This document shows, one piece after another, positions 1 through 7,789 of a stretch of 64,000 nucleotides of DNA (positions are counted from its first letter, which is position 1; each line of letters starts with the position of its first letter). The position numbers were made by a program, and so were the translations under genes. The DNA lies in the NCBI RefSeq assembly GCF_000526395.1, contig NZ_JAFZ01000004.1, positions 1 to 64,000 of the forward strand, in the 5' to 3' direction. This stretch comes from Aminobacterium mobile DSM 12262 (GTDB lineage Bacteria; Synergistota; Synergistia; Synergistales; Aminobacteriaceae). A model generated the notes under the pieces. That model ran no database searches, had not been told where the DNA came from, and saw only the letters and a list, made by a program, of their open reading frames with translations.

Positions 1-28
1 CCTGAGCCAGGATCAAACTCTCCATAAA
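1..28 (-). rRNA. rrs: 16S ribosomal RNA, 5' end (partial)
   Basis: The complement of the first bases reads AGAGTTTGATCCTGGCTCAG, the universal sequence at the 5' end of bacterial 16S rRNA. Only about 28 nucleotides are in the window and the gene continues beyond position 1. The exact mature 5' end is estimated by comparison with E. coli and could be off by a few bases. The gene lies downstream of recA on the same strand but has its own promoter. Confidence 0.95.
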
Positions 29-122
29 TTTCTCTTTACGAATTGACTGGCTTGATTTCTTTGTCTCACCTATTCACTTCTCAAGGTTCTTTCGCACTCA
101 GCATTCCCTCGAGTGCCTGAAG
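29..122 (-). other. 16S rRNA leader
   Basis: This is the transcribed leader between the rRNA promoter and mature 16S. It holds a small hairpin with GCACTC/GAGTGC arms (94-116). Just downstream on the transcript is a motif AACCTTGAGAAGTGAATAG, similar to rRNA leader sequences involved in antitermination or RNase III processing in other bacteria. Its function is inferred from position. Confidence 0.6.
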
Positions 123-151
123 ATAATACTTGACTTTAAGAAGACTGTCAA
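123..151 (-). promoter_or_regulatory. rRNA operon promoter
   Basis: On the minus strand, TTGACA (146-151) and TATTAT (123-128) are separated by exactly 17 bases. The -35 box is perfect and the -10 is near consensus. The start site should be near 116, giving a leader of about 90 nucleotides. The upstream DNA is A/T-rich and could serve as an UP element. Confidence 0.85.
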
Positions 152-161
152 CACTTACATG

Positions 162-190
162 TGGAACATACTATTATTATTTATGTTCCA
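162..190. promoter_or_regulatory. Inverted repeat upstream of the rRNA promoter
   Basis: There is a perfect 9-bp inverted repeat, TGGAACATA-N11-TATGTTCCA, whose proximal edge is about 10 bp upstream of the -35 box of the rRNA promoter. The position (about -46 to -74) suits an activator site or an UP-element-associated protein. A separate 10-bp direct repeat, ACTTACATGT, occurs at 153-162 and 250-259. The binding protein is unknown. Confidence 0.45.
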
Positions 191-319
191 ATAGTAATCA
201 AACCCTAACATTATTTATTTTTAAACAAACAAAGATCGTTCCTTTATCAACTTACATGTAGTTTATTTTTTTAATGGCAACCTTTTTAAGAATGAACTAA
301 TACTTCTGCATAAATTATT

Positions 320-1432
320 TTATTCTTCGTCGAGCTCTAGAATTCCCTCTTCAATAGGCAGTTCGTTCTCCTCTTCCGCTTCTTCGCCCCCTTCTCCCTC
401 TTCAAAACCAAGAGTAAAGCCCAGACCTTCAGAGACTTTCCCCATAACGTCATTGGTAATTTCCGCCATTAAATCGCTATGCTCCTCTAAATACTGAGCT
501 ACGTTATCCTTCCCTTGGCCTATAGTTTCCCCTTTGTAAGCAAGCCATGATCCTTTTCGCTTTATTACATCAAGGTCAATGGCCATATCAAGCACAGCCA
601 TGCCACGAGGAATGCCTTTCCCATAAACGAGAGAAGTATGAGCACTTCGGAAAGGAGGGGCTTGCTTGTTTTTTACCACCTTTATCCAAAGCTCATGACC
701 GATAGTTTCATCGCCTTTTGTAAGACTTTTCCCCCGTTTTACTTCAATGCGAACAGAGCTGTAAAACTTGAGTGCGCGCCCTCCTGTAGTAGTTTCTTGA
801 GGGCCAGAACTGTATCCAGTGCTAATTTTGGCTCGAAGCTGATTTATAAAAATGACAACACAGTTGCTCTTAGAAATAGCCGAAGTCAACCGGCGCAACG
901 CATAGGACATAAGACGCGCTTGCAATCCGACTTGGCTGTCTCCTATTTTCCCATCAATTTCCGCTTGGGGAGTTAATGCTGCTACAGAATCTACTACCAC
1001 TAAATCCACAGCACCGCTACGCACAAGAGTATCCAACACATAGAGAGCCTGTTCACCACTATCAGGTTGGGCGACATAAAGAGATTGGACATCCACACCT
1101 AATGATGCCGCTAATCTGGGATCCAACGCATGTTCCGCATCGATAAAAGCAGCTATACCACCGCTTTTTTGCGCTTCTGCTATGCTATGAAGGGCCACAG
1201 TTGTTTTCCCTGACCCTTCAGGACCAAATACTTCTACAATTCTCCCCTTAGGAAGTCCGCCTATCCCTAGTGCCACATCAAGAGGCAGAATACCCGTAGA
1301 AATAACCTCTACCTGCTCCTTGAAGGGATCGCCTAGTCGCATAATGGATCCTTCTCCAAATTTACTACGAATATCGTCTATAGCCTGTTCGAGAATATCT
1401 TCCCGCGTTTGCGGGTTTTTCTTTTTAGCCAT
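320..1432 (-). CDS. recA: RecA recombinase
   Basis: RecA forms ATP-dependent filaments on single-stranded DNA, catalyses strand exchange and promotes LexA-type autocleavage. The 370-residue product has the expected length. It shows the Walker A motif GPEGSGKT at residues 70-77, the Walker B region LVVVDSVAAL, the INQLRAKI segment of loop L1/L2, and an acidic C-terminal tail rich in Glu. The start ATG follows AGGAGG at good spacing. It is the last gene of a long minus-strand operon after cinA and thpR. The order cinA-thpR-recA is also known from Deinococcus. No LexA-box motif was recognised just upstream, so damage control may act at an operon promoter further up. Identification is secure. Confidence 0.98.
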   Translation of the reverse strand: MAKKKNPQTREDILEQAIDDIRSKFGEGSIMRLGDPFKEQVEVISTGILPLDVALGIGGLPKGRIVEVFGPEGSGKTTVALHSIAEAQKSGGIAAFIDAEHALDPRLAASLGVDVQSLYVAQPDSGEQALYVLDTLVRSGAVDLVVVDSVAALTPQAEIDGKIGDSQVGLQARLMSYALRRLTSAISKSNCVVIFINQLRAKISTGYSSGPQETTTGGRALKFYSSVRIEVKRGKSLTKGDETIGHELWIKVVKNKQAPPFRSAHTSLVYGKGIPRGMAVLDMAIDLDVIKRKGSWLAYKGETIGQGKDNVAQYLEEHSDLMAEITNDVMGKVSEGLGFTLGFEEGEGGEEAEEENELPIEEGILELDEE

Positions 1433-1493
1433 ATAAATGAACCTCCTATAGATCCATTCCGATTCTCTATCAGATTACTTTTATACCATATCA

Positions 1494-2066
1494 TTACAAG
1501 GAATATGTTTCCAGTGGAGTATAAAAAGGGCCTTCCGGCCGAAGTTGGCTTTGCATAAGAATCATCTGATGAGCCTCCCAACGAAGGCCAGAAAAATCTA
1601 TTTTCTTAAGACGCTCCTCTAGTTCCTGTGGGACTCCTTTGCCGTATCGGATGCGAGCCAGGGTAAGGTGGGGATGGAACGGGCGCTCCTCCTTCTCTAA
1701 TCCTGCTGAAAAGCCAGAGGTTTCTACTATGTTTTTCAGCTCTTCAAGAACAGGGGCACCCTCACTTACGCCCACCCACAAAACGCGAGGAGAGCGCAAA
1801 GAAGGGAATCCTCCTATAGAGCCAAGACGTATCTGGAAAGGCTTTGTTACTGCTTGAGCTAAAGATTTCTTCAAAGAGGAAGAAAAAAGTTGCAATTGGT
1901 CTTCTTGCAACTCTCCACAGAACTTAAGGGTCACATGCAATCCGCTAGGGGCAACCCATTTCAAGTTAGGGTATTCTTTTTTTAGCAGAGAGAGGACGGA
2001 AGCAATTTTTTTTCGTTCCTCTTCCGGTATTTCTATACAAACAAAGGCTCTGATAAAAACAGGCAT
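1494..2066 (-). CDS. thpR: RNA 2',3'-cyclic phosphodiesterase (2H family, LigT/ThpR)
   Basis: This is a member of the 2H phosphoesterase family that hydrolyses RNA 2',3'-cyclic phosphate ends and was historically called 2'-5' RNA ligase. The protein is 190 residues. Both catalytic H-x-T motifs are present: HVTL at 44-47 and HLTL at 133-136. The start is set at the ATG that overlaps the cinA stop codon (TAATG) with GGAGG upstream; a longer reading from 2096 would run into cinA and lacks support. It sits between cinA and recA, an order conserved in several bacterial groups, which suggests a link to repair or competence. The physiological substrate is not known. Confidence 0.93.
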   Translation of the reverse strand: MPVFIRAFVCIEIPEEERKKIASVLSLLKKEYPNLKWVAPSGLHVTLKFCGELQEDQLQLFSSSLKKSLAQAVTKPFQIRLGSIGGFPSLRSPRVLWVGVSEGAPVLEELKNIVETSGFSAGLEKEERPFHPHLTLARIRYGKGVPQELEERLKKIDFSGLRWEAHQMILMQSQLRPEGPFYTPLETYSL

Positions 2067-3280
2067 TAAACAGAAACCTCCTTCAGAACACGCCAAAAAT
2101 ATTCCAAAGCTACGGCAAGAGATCTCTTGCGTACACGCTCACGATCTCCAGAAAATTGCCGTTGAAATGTTCTTGTCTCTTTGGGCGTGGCTATTCCAAA
2201 ACATACCGTTCCTACAGGTTTCTCTTGTGTTCCTCCTTCTGGGCCTGCTATTCCAGTAACAGATACAGCCAGATCTACTTCATAGATGCGACGTGCTCCT
2301 TCTGCCATGGCAGCGGCACACTCTTGGCTTACAGCTCCTTTGTTTTCTATAATAAAAGAAGGGACTGAAAGAATCTTTATCTTTGCTTCATTGCTATAAC
2401 AAACAGCGCTTCCTCGAAAAAAAGCAGAGATTCCCGGCACATCGGTCAAGGCAGCACCCACAAGGCCCCCTGTACATGATTCTGCTGCTGCGAGGGTCCA
2501 ATGTGTGCGTTCTCCCTCATGATAAATAGCCTGAGGGATAGAGGTGCAATCAGTCGGAAGACAATCTTCCGCAACAAGCGAACGTATCTGTGCGGCAACT
2601 TCTTCCACCTTTTTATCTTCTCCGCTTAAAGCCAGCTCTATAATGTTAACAGAGGGAAGAATAGAGATATGAAGATCTTTTCTTTTCAAAGCAGGAGCAA
2701 GTTTATCTTTTAAAAGGCTTTCTGCCCAACCCACGACAAAAAGAGAGAGTCGCCGAGCCGAACCTTGATATATTAAAGGAAGAACAGACTCTTCAGCCAT
2801 AGCCTGAAATTCCACGGGCACTCCTGGGAAGGAGAAGAAGAGAGTTTTATCAATGCGAAAGGAAATACCTAAAGCTGATCCCTTAGAGTTGTGAATTGGA
2901 GATGTGCCTTGCGGAATAGCTCCTTGGGTGCTTCTTGATCGTTCCACTGCATCTCGCTCTGAGAGGCTATAGCGTCCCACAATTTTATTATATGCCTGAT
3001 GATTAACTTCTAGGGGTACCCCAAGGTAAGAAGCTAGCGCTTGGCGGGTCTTGTCGTCATGGGTAGGTCCTAACCCCCCTGAAAGGACTACAAGCTCAAC
3101 TTGTCCGGCCCACCTTCTCAAGGCCTCGATAATTTCACGCTCTTCATCTGGTATAAACTCAATTTCCCGAACCAGACACCCGACTTCAGAAAGTTTAGAA
3201 GCGAGCCAAGTGCAATTTATATCGTGTCTGCTACCGCTTAAAAGTTCATCGCCTATTGCTAACAGTACTGCGGTTTGCAT
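2066..3280 (-). CDS. cinA: CinA, competence/damage-inducible protein (NMN deamidase type)
   Basis: The 404-residue protein has the two-domain CinA layout. An N-terminal MoCF-biosynthesis (molybdopterin-binding-like) domain covers roughly residues 4-170 with the LSGGLGPTHDD motif. A C-terminal CinA amidohydrolase domain covers roughly residues 245-404 with the AESCTGGL motif. Members hydrolyse nicotinamide mononucleotide to nicotinate mononucleotide in pyridine nucleotide salvage, and some cleave ADP-ribose through the N-terminal domain. It follows pgpA by 6 bases and overlaps thpR by one base. In Gram-positives cinA precedes recA in the same way. Family identity is secure, but which activity dominates is not visible. 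Confidence 0.95.
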   Translation of the reverse strand: MQTAVLLAIGDELLSGSRHDINCTWLASKLSEVGCLVREIEFIPDEEREIIEALRRWAGQVELVVLSGGLGPTHDDKTRQALASYLGVPLEVNHQAYNKIVGRYSLSERDAVERSRSTQGAIPQGTSPIHNSKGSALGISFRIDKTLFFSFPGVPVEFQAMAEESVLPLIYQGSARRLSLFVVGWAESLLKDKLAPALKRKDLHISILPSVNIIELALSGEDKKVEEVAAQIRSLVAEDCLPTDCTSIPQAIYHEGERTHWTLAAAESCTGGLVGAALTDVPGISAFFRGSAVCYSNEAKIKILSVPSFIIENKGAVSQECAAAMAEGARRIYEVDLAVSVTGIAGPEGGTQEKPVGTVCFGIATPKETRTFQRQFSGDRERVRKRSLAVALEYFWRVLKEVSV

Positions 3281-3286
3281 AGACCA

Positions 3287-3751
3287 TCATCTCCCAAAAA
3301 GATATTGAAAACCTCCTCCGTAGTAAAGCCAATGGAATCCCCAAAGCAGTAAATTAGATAAAATACCGCCTACCACATCATCTGCAACAATTCCAACTCC
3401 CCCGGGAAGTTTTTCAGCTGTAGAAACAGGGATAGGTTTAAGAATATCTATAACGCGAAAGAGGAAAAGCGCCGGCAAGAGGAACCCCGCTGGTAAGCCA
3501 TACATAGCAATCCATGTCCCTACTACCTCATCCACAACTACTTCCTTAGGGTCTTTCTGGCATGTTTCCGCAGCGTAGCGGCCAGAGGCCCAGATACCTA
3601 AAAACATTACAGCTACAATCCCCCACAATGGAATAGGGAGAATTAAAGCAAAAAGAAACGCAACTCCTGACCCCAAGGTCCCGGGCATGGAAGAGAAAAA
3701 CCCCAGCCCTCCAAGGGTGCTAATAGCCCCCGCTAATGAAAGTTTCCTCAT
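3287..3751 (-). CDS. pgpA: Phosphatidylglycerophosphatase A
   Basis: PgpA dephosphorylates phosphatidylglycerophosphate to phosphatidylglycerol in the inner membrane. The 154-residue protein has the family length, several hydrophobic segments and the conserved acidic stretch VVDEVVGTW that forms the active site, and ends with the DDVVGGILSN motif typical of the family. The start ATG overlaps the end of rimO by 4 bases (ATGA), indicating translational coupling. In Firmicutes the equivalent slot between rimO and cinA holds pgsA, the preceding enzyme of the same lipid pathway, so the locus keeps a phospholipid function with a different step. Confidence 0.93.
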   Translation of the reverse strand: MRKLSLAGAISTLGGLGFFSSMPGTLGSGVAFLFALILPIPLWGIVAVMFLGIWASGRYAAETCQKDPKEVVVDEVVGTWIAMYGLPAGFLLPALFLFRVIDILKPIPVSTAEKLPGGVGIVADDVVGGILSNLLLWGFHWLYYGGGFQYLFGR

Positions 3752-5037
3752 CGGGGAACCTCCACACCTAACAAATCATACTCGGAAGCTTCTTTTATTT
3801 TTACGTTCACCAAAGCCCCTTCCTGGAGATGTGCCCCATTTATAATGCCCACAAGACCGTCAACTTCCGGAGCATCACGATATGAACGGCCCCACGCTAT
3901 TCCTTCTTCTATATCTTTCTCTTCCACAAGGACCATGAGCTCTTTCCCTTCAAAAAGCTGCTGTCTACGCCATGATATATCGGATTGAAGCTCCATAAGA
4001 CGACGATAGCGCTCTTCTTTGACATCTTGGGGAATTTGTTCAGATAATGTTGCCGCCACAGTCCCATCTTCCTGGCAATAGGTAAAGGCTCCAACTCTAT
4101 CGATTTCCATATCTTCCAAAAAATCAAGAACTTTTTCGAATTGGACATCTGTTTCTCCTGGGAAACCGACAATCAAGGTTGTACGGAGAGCAAAAAGAGG
4201 GTTTTTTGCCCGTATATATTCAAAAAGGTGACGAAGAGATGATTCTGTCCCCTTTCTATTCATAGCTCTTAAAATATGCTCGTCCACATGCTGGATGGGT
4301 ATATCCAAATAAGGCAGAACCCCTGGAACATCACCAAGACAATCTATAAAATTACTGTCGATTCTGTCGGGATGAAGGTAGAGAAGCCGAAGCCATACAC
4401 TCTGAGGAATAGCGCAAGAAAGGGCATTGAGAAGCGATAGAAGAGAAGACTTTCCGTAAATATCTCTTCCGTAAATGGTAAGATCCTGCCCTACCAAACA
4501 TATCTCTTTAGCTCCTTCTTCCACAAGGCGGGTCGCCTGATTGACAAGCCTTTCGATGGGGTAACTCCGCGCACGACCACGAATAGAAGGAATTGTACAA
4601 TAGGAGCAAAAACTATCGCAACCTTCTCCTACTTTCAGATAGCGGCTCCACAAACGAGTCTCTGGTAGCTGACCTCGATGCCAGGGTGCTGGTGCCCCCC
4701 CAAGTTGCAAAATTACAGATTCCCACTCCTCGGAACGAGCCCAAATATCTACAGTAGGCAGCTCTTTCTTCAGATCTTCTCCATAACGATTAACAAGACA
4801 GCCAACAACTCCAATCTTCTGTAAATGTCCTTTTTGTTTCATTTTTTCAAGGTCAAGAATCACATCGATACTCTCTTCGACTGCTGGTTGGATAAATCCA
4901 CACGTATTCACCAATGCAACCTGAGCCTCTTCAAGTTTTTTTACTACGTGAAACCCGGAGCCTTCCAACATGCCAATAAGATTTTCACTATCTACAGAAT
5001 TTTTAGCACAACCTAAATTAATGACATAAATGTTCAC
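3748..5037 (-). CDS. rimO: Ribosomal protein S12 methylthiotransferase RimO
   Basis: RimO is a radical-SAM enzyme that adds a methylthio group to the conserved Asp of ribosomal protein S12. The protein is 429 residues. The N-terminal UPF0004 domain carries the cluster cysteines C10, C46 and C80. The radical-SAM motif CxxxCxxC is at C140, C144 and C147. A TRAM domain lies at about residues 365-429. It overlaps pgpA by 4 bases downstream and the RodZ-like gene by 4 bases upstream, so the three are probably translationally coupled. Family assignment to RimO rather than MiaB is supported by the sequence N-L-G-C-A-K-N at the start and by gene context. Confidence 0.96.
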   Translation of the reverse strand: MNIYVINLGCAKNSVDSENLIGMLEGSGFHVVKKLEEAQVALVNTCGFIQPAVEESIDVILDLEKMKQKGHLQKIGVVGCLVNRYGEDLKKELPTVDIWARSEEWESVILQLGGAPAPWHRGQLPETRLWSRYLKVGEGCDSFCSYCTIPSIRGRARSYPIERLVNQATRLVEEGAKEICLVGQDLTIYGRDIYGKSSLLSLLNALSCAIPQSVWLRLLYLHPDRIDSNFIDCLGDVPGVLPYLDIPIQHVDEHILRAMNRKGTESSLRHLFEYIRAKNPLFALRTTLIVGFPGETDVQFEKVLDFLEDMEIDRVGAFTYCQEDGTVAATLSEQIPQDVKEERYRRLMELQSDISWRRQQLFEGKELMVLVEEKDIEEGIAWGRSYRDAPEVDGLVGIINGAHLQEGALVNVKIKEASEYDLLGVEVPR

Positions 5038-5927
5038 TCTTTCACCTTGCCCATCTTCCCGTCTTTAGAATAAAAGTAACGTTCTACACGTCCACCATTT
5101 CCAACGTGGCCAAGTTCCTCTCCATTCCAAGTAATTCGGACATCGTTAGGACGTCCATATGTCACTACCACTCTACCCGTTACTTCCAGGGAATACGTTT
5201 GTCCCTTAGAAAGGATTCCTTGATAAATTGTAGCGTTACCATCACGTATCTGGATCCAACACTTTCCTGTACTTACTATTTCAAGCTTAGGCAATTTCGG
5301 CTCCGCAGGCTTTTGAGGCTCCTGAGGTAGGACTACGTCAGGACTTGAAAAAAGCGGATTTTCCGGCTGAGATACAGCACTTTGAATGCCCAAAGACGGA
5401 ATATCTTTAGAGAAAAGCATTATATCTGGAGAGATAATTTCACTGGGGGCCTTTTCATTTTGATAGCTTTGAGAACTCTCTTTTCCTTCCCCCTGCATTC
5501 CCTGTTCCATATGAAAACCTTTTTCATTCCATGTATACCAAACATACCATCCCGTTCCTACCACAGCCAATACCAATACAAGAATGACCCAAAAGCGAGA
5601 AGCCAAGCGAAACCCCTTCGCTGGAGGAGTACACGCCCCTATAAGAGAATCTTCTCCTTCCTGTTTCTCCATATCATACAAAAGGGGCTTGTAATATTCC
5701 CATAGATCCTCCGCCTCTATAATACGAAGATAGGTACGAACAAAGCCCCGCACATAAACAATGCCGGGGAAATCTTCATACCGCCCCTCCTCAATGTTCT
5801 CAAGAAACTGAGCTCTAATTTTCGTTAGATCAGCTACATCATCAAGATTCAAACCACGTTGCTCTCGCCTCTCCCGTACCGCTCGACCAAGTTCCTCAAG
5901 AGTTATTTGACGTCGTTCCTTTTTCAC
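5034..5927 (-). CDS. rodZ: RodZ-like membrane HTH protein (DUF4115)
   Basis: The protein has an N-terminal Xre-like helix-turn-helix (about residues 7-75), an acidic linker, one transmembrane helix at about 113-132, a proline-rich periplasmic linker and a C-terminal beta domain of the RodZ/DUF4115 type. RodZ binds MreB and organises rod-shape cell-wall synthesis. The start is placed at GTG 5927 because AAGGAGG ends 9 bases before it; an upstream GTG at 5948 has this Shine-Dalgarno inside its own reading frame. The gene overlaps the end of rpe by 32 bases. The order RodZ-like, rimO, cinA, recA matches the Firmicutes ymfM-rimO-cinA-recA locus. The MreB link is by family, not shown here. Confidence 0.88.
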   Translation of the reverse strand: MKKERRQITLEELGRAVRERREQRGLNLDDVADLTKIRAQFLENIEEGRYEDFPGIVYVRGFVRTYLRIIEAEDLWEYYKPLLYDMEKQEGEDSLIGACTPPAKGFRLASRFWVILVLVLAVVGTGWYVWYTWNEKGFHMEQGMQGEGKESSQSYQNEKAPSEIISPDIMLFSKDIPSLGIQSAVSQPENPLFSSPDVVLPQEPQKPAEPKLPKLEIVSTGKCWIQIRDGNATIYQGILSKGQTYSLEVTGRVVVTYGRPNDVRITWNGEELGHVGNGGRVERYFYSKDGKMGKVKE

Positions 5928-6627
5928 CGACCACTGCCTCCTTAACACAAGCTCTTAATTCACGAATTGTCTCAGCAGGGTCTGGGGTTCCAAAAACGGA
6001 ACTTCCCATGACTACTACATCGCATCCAGAAGCAACTACCTGCCTTATAGAATTACGACCAATGCCGCCATCCATTTCTATAGCAAAAGACAAGCCTTGC
6101 GCTTCACGATATCGATAGATATTTATCGTTTTCTCTAATGTCTCAGATATAAAAGACTGCCCACCAAAACCAGGATTTACCGACATGATTAAAACAAGAT
6201 CTACCATGTGCAGTACAGGGTAAACCCATTCCGATGGCGTTGCCGGGTTAAGAGCAACCCCTGGCCGGCAACCAAGACTCCTTATTCTTGATAACACTCT
6301 ATGGAGATGTGGCGTAGCCTCTACATGCACTGTAAGATAATCAGGTTTAGCAGAAGCAAAAGCCTCTATAAAATCCTCTGGCGGCTCTACCATGAGATGG
6401 ACATCTAGCACTTCCTGAGGGTAGCAAGCTCTCATCGCTTTAGCCAAAGATGGCCCATAAGATAGATTGGGAACAAAATGGCCATCCATAATATCTAAAT
6501 GAAGCCAATCATGTTGTTCCTGTAAGGAAGAGATGCTCTTCTCCATGTTTAAGACATCGGCAGAAAGAAGAGATGGTGCCACAAAGAAAGAGTGAGATTT
6601 TTTTCCTATCGGTAGCGATCTTGCCAT
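5896..6627 (-). CDS. rpe: Ribulose-phosphate 3-epimerase
   Basis: Rpe interconverts D-ribulose 5-phosphate and D-xylulose 5-phosphate in the pentose phosphate pathway. The 243-residue TIM-barrel protein shows the family motifs: APSLLSAD near the start, LDIMDGHFVPN, the metal-binding VHVEA strand, and MSVNPGFGGQSF. It begins at an ATG preceded by GGGAGG at 9 bases and overlaps the upstream PASTA gene by 22 bases. The 3' end is overlapped by the RodZ-like gene. An N-terminal extension of about 15 residues before APSLLSAD is slightly longer than usual. In Firmicutes rpe follows prkC and rsgA, and here it directly follows a PASTA gene in the same position. Confidence 0.96.
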   Translation of the reverse strand: MARSLPIGKKSHSFFVAPSLLSADVLNMEKSISSLQEQHDWLHLDIMDGHFVPNLSYGPSLAKAMRACYPQEVLDVHLMVEPPEDFIEAFASAKPDYLTVHVEATPHLHRVLSRIRSLGCRPGVALNPATPSEWVYPVLHMVDLVLIMSVNPGFGGQSFISETLEKTINIYRYREAQGLSFAIEMDGGIGRNSIRQVVASGCDVVVMGSSVFGTPDPAETIRELRACVKEAVVGEKGTTSNNS

Positions 6628-7784
6628 ACAAATTCACCTCCCAGGAATATAGTCACTACACCTTCATCTACATAAGGCGATTCCAGGGAGATATACTCTC
6701 CTCCTTTAACTTCCTTATTTAAAAGAACACGAGTACCATTCCCATCCACCATCTCTATCTTCAACGGCATCGGCCTGGTAAGGGGCGGTACTTGATAACG
6801 GACTTTCGCTATTTTGCCACCAGCAGGAACTGGAGCCGTTTTCCGAACTTCAGTCGTTTTGCTTTCCCCTCCTGACGTTGAAGAAGAGGTTTGGGAAGGT
6901 GTAGTAGCTGTCACTTTTTCTTTAGACTTTGGAGGAATTACAGGAACCATAGTTCCAGAACTCTTCGGTTGAGTTGCCACATCTGGCTGAACGGTTGTTG
7001 TGGCCTGATCTTCTATAAGAGAAGCACCTGGAATCGCCACCACCTGAGAAGAGGAGACTTCTTCAACAGGCTTCCTGAGAGTCGCAACCTGAAGAACCAC
7101 GCCTTGACCTCGTTTGAGGGTGCTTCCTGCGCTAGGACGCATAGCAATGACCATGCCCTCTGGAGAGTTTTGAGTATAAACTCTCTCTATATTTGAAACG
7201 GCAAGACCTGCCTCTTCTAACATTTTCCGTGCTGTAGCTTCTTGTCTCTGTAATACATCCGGGACAGAAATTTGACCACTCTGAGTTACTTGCCCCAAGC
7301 TTATTAAAAGATCGACTTTTCTACTGTTTTCCACCATCACGGGAGCAGCTGGGCTTTGAGCAACGACAGTACCCGCAGGGCGAGATTCATCTTGAATGCG
7401 CAAAACATCTCCTGTTTGGAAGCCCGCTTCTTCTAGTTTTTTAAGGGCTTGAGAGTACTCAAAGCCTCGAACATCTGGCAAAGGAACCCTATTGCCCCCT
7501 TTACTCACTTTAAGGATAATAGTGGTATCTTGCTTAATCTTAGTGCCTGGATCAGGCCATTGAGTAAGGACTGTCCCACTCGGGAGATTCGACTCTATTT
7601 GCTCTATTTTCACCTTAAGGCCGAGACGATGCGCCTCATCTACTGCTTCTACTACCGACATCTCTTTTAAAGGAGGAACTGCCAATCCCTTCCCACCAGT
7701 CCAGATAGTGAAAACCGCTATTCCTCCTGAAATAACAATAATAAGAAGGATCAAAAGCATGACCCACTTATACATTTTATTCAT
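6606..7784 (-). CDS. Membrane-anchored PASTA-domain protein without kinase domain
   Basis: The 392-residue protein starts with a short cytoplasmic tail and one transmembrane helix (about 8-28). Three consecutive PASTA domains follow, at roughly 34-96, 97-167 and 170-235. Then come a Ser/Thr/Pro-rich linker (about 236-320) and a small C-terminal beta-rich segment. PASTA domains bind peptidoglycan fragments or lipid II and normally form the ectodomain of PrkC/Stk kinases or PBP2x-type transpeptidases. No kinase or penicillin-binding domain is present. It lies between rsmB and rpe, exactly where Firmicutes carry prpC-prkC-rsgA, so it may be a kinase-less descendant. Its role as a wall sensor or scaffold is inference. 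Confidence 0.88.
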   Translation of the reverse strand: MNKMYKWVMLLILLIIVISGGIAVFTIWTGGKGLAVPPLKEMSVVEAVDEAHRLGLKVKIEQIESNLPSGTVLTQWPDPGTKIKQDTTIILKVSKGGNRVPLPDVRGFEYSQALKKLEEAGFQTGDVLRIQDESRPAGTVVAQSPAAPVMVENSRKVDLLISLGQVTQSGQISVPDVLQRQEATARKMLEEAGLAVSNIERVYTQNSPEGMVIAMRPSAGSTLKRGQGVVLQVATLRKPVEEVSSSQVVAIPGASLIEDQATTTVQPDVATQPKSSGTMVPVIPPKSKEKVTATTPSQTSSSTSGGESKTTEVRKTAPVPAGGKIAKVRYQVPPLTRPMPLKIEMVDGNGTRVLLNKEVKGGEYISLESPYVDEGVVTIFLGGEFVWQDRYR

Positions 7785-7789
7785 CTCTT

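Noticed and set aside
638-976. Plus-strand 112-codon ORF inside recA
   Set aside because: It is antisense to recA with no ribosome site and no family resemblance.
1433-1500. LexA-type SOS box near recA
   Set aside because: No match to the known Gram-positive or proteobacterial consensus was seen; the region mainly holds the ribosome site and weak A/T-rich hexamers.
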